In this document: in pieces, positions 62,202-64,000 of the stretch
Layout of the letters: each line of letters begins with the position of its first letter
Position numbering within the stretch: position 1 is the first letter of the stretch
Assembly: GCA_017984755.1 (NCBI GenBank)
Contig: JAGNYW010000005.1
Location: 88,631 to 152,630 of the forward strand
DNA: 64,000 bases
Origin: Methyloversatilis sp.
GTDB lineage: Bacteria > Pseudomonadota > Gammaproteobacteria > Burkholderiales > Rhodocyclaceae
Reading direction: 5' to 3'
Program-made: the position numbers and the translations under genes
Notes under the pieces: model-generated
Databases searched by the model: none
The model's input: only the letters and a program-made list of their open reading frames with translations
What the model was told of the DNA's origin: nothing

Positions 62202-62276
62202 TGCGGTGACGACCTTCGCGACGATCGTTGCAGGTTACCGCAAGTCAGCGTGCGCGTTCTGTCGTGCTACCGCGGG

Positions 62277-63413
62277 TCAGGCTGCTTCGGACGGCGGGAT
62301 GAAATCGATCCGGTGCGGCGCAGCGAGGTACTCGCGTGTGCGCATTTCGATCAGGCGGCTGACCGTGCGCACGAATTCATGCGCGTTCGGCCCTTCCGCG
62401 TACAGCAGGTGAGCCTCGACCTCGGCCGACAGGATGAGCTTCACCCGGAAGTCGTACAGCACGTCGACCAGCCAGGTGAAACGCCGCGCCTCGTTGGCGT
62501 GCTCGCGCCCCATCTTCGGTACATCGGAAATGAGCATCGAGTGGTAGCGCCGCGCCAATTCGAGGTAGTCATTCTGCGAACGCGGACCGCCGCACAACTC
62601 ATGGAAATCGAACCATACGGCGCCAAGCGAACGGTCGCGCGTGACCAGTGTGCGGCCGAGAATGGTCAGAGGCCCGGGCGGACAGGGCTCACCACAGATC
62701 TGTCTGAAGTCTTCGGTCAGTCTGGCATCGGCAGCCGGTCCGTTGGGCACCATGTAGATGTCCATGCGCTCGAGCGAGCGCAGGCGGTAGTCGATGCCGG
62801 CATCCAGTTCGAACACCTCGAGCTGCTTCTTCAGCAATTCGATGGTCGGCAGGAAGTTCTGACGCTGCAGTCCGTTCGGATAGAGCCCGTCGGGCGGATA
62901 GTTCGACGTCGCAACCAGCACGACGCCGCGCTCGAAGAGCGAGTCGACCAGTCGGCCGAGAATCATCGCGTCCGCGATATCGGACACATGAAACTCGTCG
63001 AAACACAACAGGCGGGCCGACGCGGCAAGCTCATCGGCCACCTTTGCCAGCGGATCGGCCTCGGCCTTGTGCTTCTTCAGTGCATCGTGCACCTGCTGCA
63101 TGAACGCATGGAAATGCACGCGCCGCTTGCGGCGATAAGGCACGGCGTCGAAGAAACAATCCATCAGGAAGCTCTTGCCGCGCCCCACTCCACCCCAGAA
63201 ATAAACGCCGCGCGGCGGACGGACGCGTGACAGCAGCTTGCGCAGCTGCGTACGCCGCGCCGCCTTGAAGCCGAGCAGGTCTGTGTAGAGTTTCTGCAAT
63301 CGCCGGGCAGCCGCACGCTGCGATTCGTCGGCTTCGTAACCGCGCGCTTTGAGTTCGGCTTCGAAGGCGTCCATCATGCCCCGTTCGGGCACGTTGAGGA
63401 TTTCGTGCGGCAT
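62277..63413 (-). CDS. zapE: Cell division ATPase ZapE (AFG1 family)
   Basis: 378 residues of the AFG1/ZapE P-loop family. Walker A GGVGRGKS is at 74-81 in VYFWGGVGRGKSFLMD. HFHAFMQQVH, Walker B LLCFDEFHVSDIADAMIL and VATSNYPPDGLYPNGLQR follow. ZapE interacts with FtsZ at late constriction or under oxygen limitation in E. coli. It lies 9 nt after lpd on the same strand, which may mean co-transcription with the 2-oxoacid dehydrogenase genes. Confidence 0.95.
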   Translation of the reverse strand: MPHEILNVPERGMMDAFEAELKARGYEADESQRAAARRLQKLYTDLLGFKAARRTQLRKLLSRVRPPRGVYFWGGVGRGKSFLMDCFFDAVPYRRKRRVHFHAFMQQVHDALKKHKAEADPLAKVADELAASARLLCFDEFHVSDIADAMILGRLVDSLFERGVVLVATSNYPPDGLYPNGLQRQNFLPTIELLKKQLEVFELDAGIDYRLRSLERMDIYMVPNGPAADARLTEDFRQICGEPCPPGPLTILGRTLVTRDRSLGAVWFDFHELCGGPRSQNDYLELARRYHSMLISDVPKMGREHANEARRFTWLVDVLYDFRVKLILSAEVEAHLLYAEGPNAHEFVRTVSRLIEMRTREYLAAPHRIDFIPPSEAA

Positions 63414-63422
63414 TGCCCGGTA

Positions 63423-64000
63423 TCAGAAGTGCAGCGGCCGTTTGTCGCAGGCCAGTGCAGCTTCGTGCATGACTTCGGACAGCGTCGGATGCGCGTGACA
63501 GATGCGTGCGATATCTTCCGAGCAGGCACCGAATTCCATCGCCACCACCGCTTCGGCAATCAGCTCCGACGCGTTGTTGCCGATGATGTGAACGCCCAGG
63601 ATGCGATCGGTCGCGGCGCAGGCATACATGCGGACGAAGCCGGTGGTGTCGCCCTGCCCCAGCGCACGGCCGTTGGCCGCGAACGGAATCTGGCCCGCCT
63701 TGTACTCGATGCCCGCCGCCTTCAGCTGAGCTTCGGTCTTGCCGACCCAGGCGATTTCCGGGTGCGTGTAGATGACCCAGGGCACGGTGTCGTGATTGAC
63801 ATGACCATGCTGGCCTGCGATGCACTCGGCCACCATGACGCCTTCTTCCATGCCCTTGTGCGCCAGCATCGGACCCGGCACCACGTCACCGACCGCCCAT
63901 ACGTTCTGCAGATTGGTGCGGCACTGCGCATCGACGTCAATGAAACCGCGCTCGCTCATCTTCAGGCCGACGGCGTTGCCTTCCAGGCCATCCGTGTTCG
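63423..64000 (-). CDS. lpd: Dihydrolipoamide dehydrogenase, C-terminal part
   Basis: The frame runs in from the right window edge; about 192 residues are seen. [21 protein letters not shown] is the FAD-contacting segment, and [20 protein letters not shown] opens the dimer domain. [17 protein letters not shown] carries the active-site His-Glu pair at the interface. This is E3 of pyruvate/2-oxoglutarate dehydrogenase. The CxxxxC disulfide and the NAD site are outside the window. Confidence 0.95.
   Translation of the reverse strand, partial: NTDGLEGNAVGLKMSERGFIDVDAQCRTNLQNVWAVGDVVPGPMLAHKGMEEGVMVAECIAGQHGHVNHDTVPWVIYTHPEIAWVGKTEAQLKAAGIEYKAGQIPFAANGRALGQGDTTGFVRMYACAATDRILGVHIIGNNASELIAEAVVAMEFGACSEDIARICHAHPTLSEVMHEAALACDKRPLHF

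Noticed and set aside
1-64000. CRISPR arrays, tRNA or rRNA genes, insertion sequences
   Set aside because: No regular direct-repeat arrays, no cloverleaf-like T-loop sequences in gene-free stretches, and no transposase-like proteins were seen.

Overview
The window reads as a chromosomal segment of a high-GC, Gram-negative betaproteobacterium. The outer-membrane biogenesis block at the start, two PEP-CTERM proteins, a PQQ biosynthesis operon, a cation antiporter of the Mrp type and an ETF-ubiquinone oxidoreductase together suggest a Rhodocyclales-like, possibly methylotrophic organism such as Methyloversatilis. That assignment is an inference from gene content; no rRNA or marker tree is available here. 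I saw no rRNA, tRNA, CRISPR array or insertion sequence.

Layout. 1-7050 (+): envelope and lipid A block rseP(end)-bamA-ompH-lpxD-fabZ-lpxA-lpxB-rnhB. 7047-7482: a DUF2946-like gene and a cupin gene that face each other and are both cut at one junction. 7479-10459 (-): molybdate operon modE-modA-modB-modC. 10548-12911 (+): arsenic operon arsR-arsI-arsC-acr3, which covers inorganic and methylated arsenic. 13245-15509 (+): ahpC and ahpF. 15609-16849: a CopD-like membrane protein and an rRNA methyltransferase. 16869-18904 (-): a NarL-type two-component pair.

19000-27294 (-) is the standout region. It appears to be one operon: a small ORF, a membrane-anchored TIR protein, a 1901-residue protein joining two serine-hydrolase domains to a CHAT protease domain, an M15-type peptidase and a stand-alone SLOG-like protein. 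All catalytic residues expected of these families are visible. The combination looks like an uncharacterised immune or conflict system in which a TIR-made nucleotide signal could be read by the SLOG protein, as in Thoeris, with lipase and protease effectors. That function is inference.

27601-32698 (+): HDAC-like deacetylase, NfeD and SPFH pair, ETF-QO, nitronate monooxygenase. 32841-35223 (+): a sulfur-themed cluster (ArsR-rhodanese fusion, two methyltransferases, DsrE-like protein). 35519-39934 (-): two paralogous PEP-CTERM proteins and a TonB-dependent receptor. Two copies of a 15-bp palindrome lie upstream of this receptor and a third lies upstream of the histidine kinase 20 kb away, suggesting a regulon. 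40363-42357 (-): bufferin (copper-binding RiPP) genes bufA-bufB-bufC. 42527-43795 (-): an orphan tyrosine recombinase. 44054-50031 (+): mrpAB-C-D-E-F-G antiporter. 50246-55929 (-): tetR-controlled tripartite ABC exporter with a His-rich DnrO-like protein. 56173-57794 (+): ChrR-like cupin and metallophosphoesterase. 57813-61129 (-): pqqA-B-C-D-E. 61320-64000 (-): short secretin-like protein, zapE and the C-terminal part of lpd.
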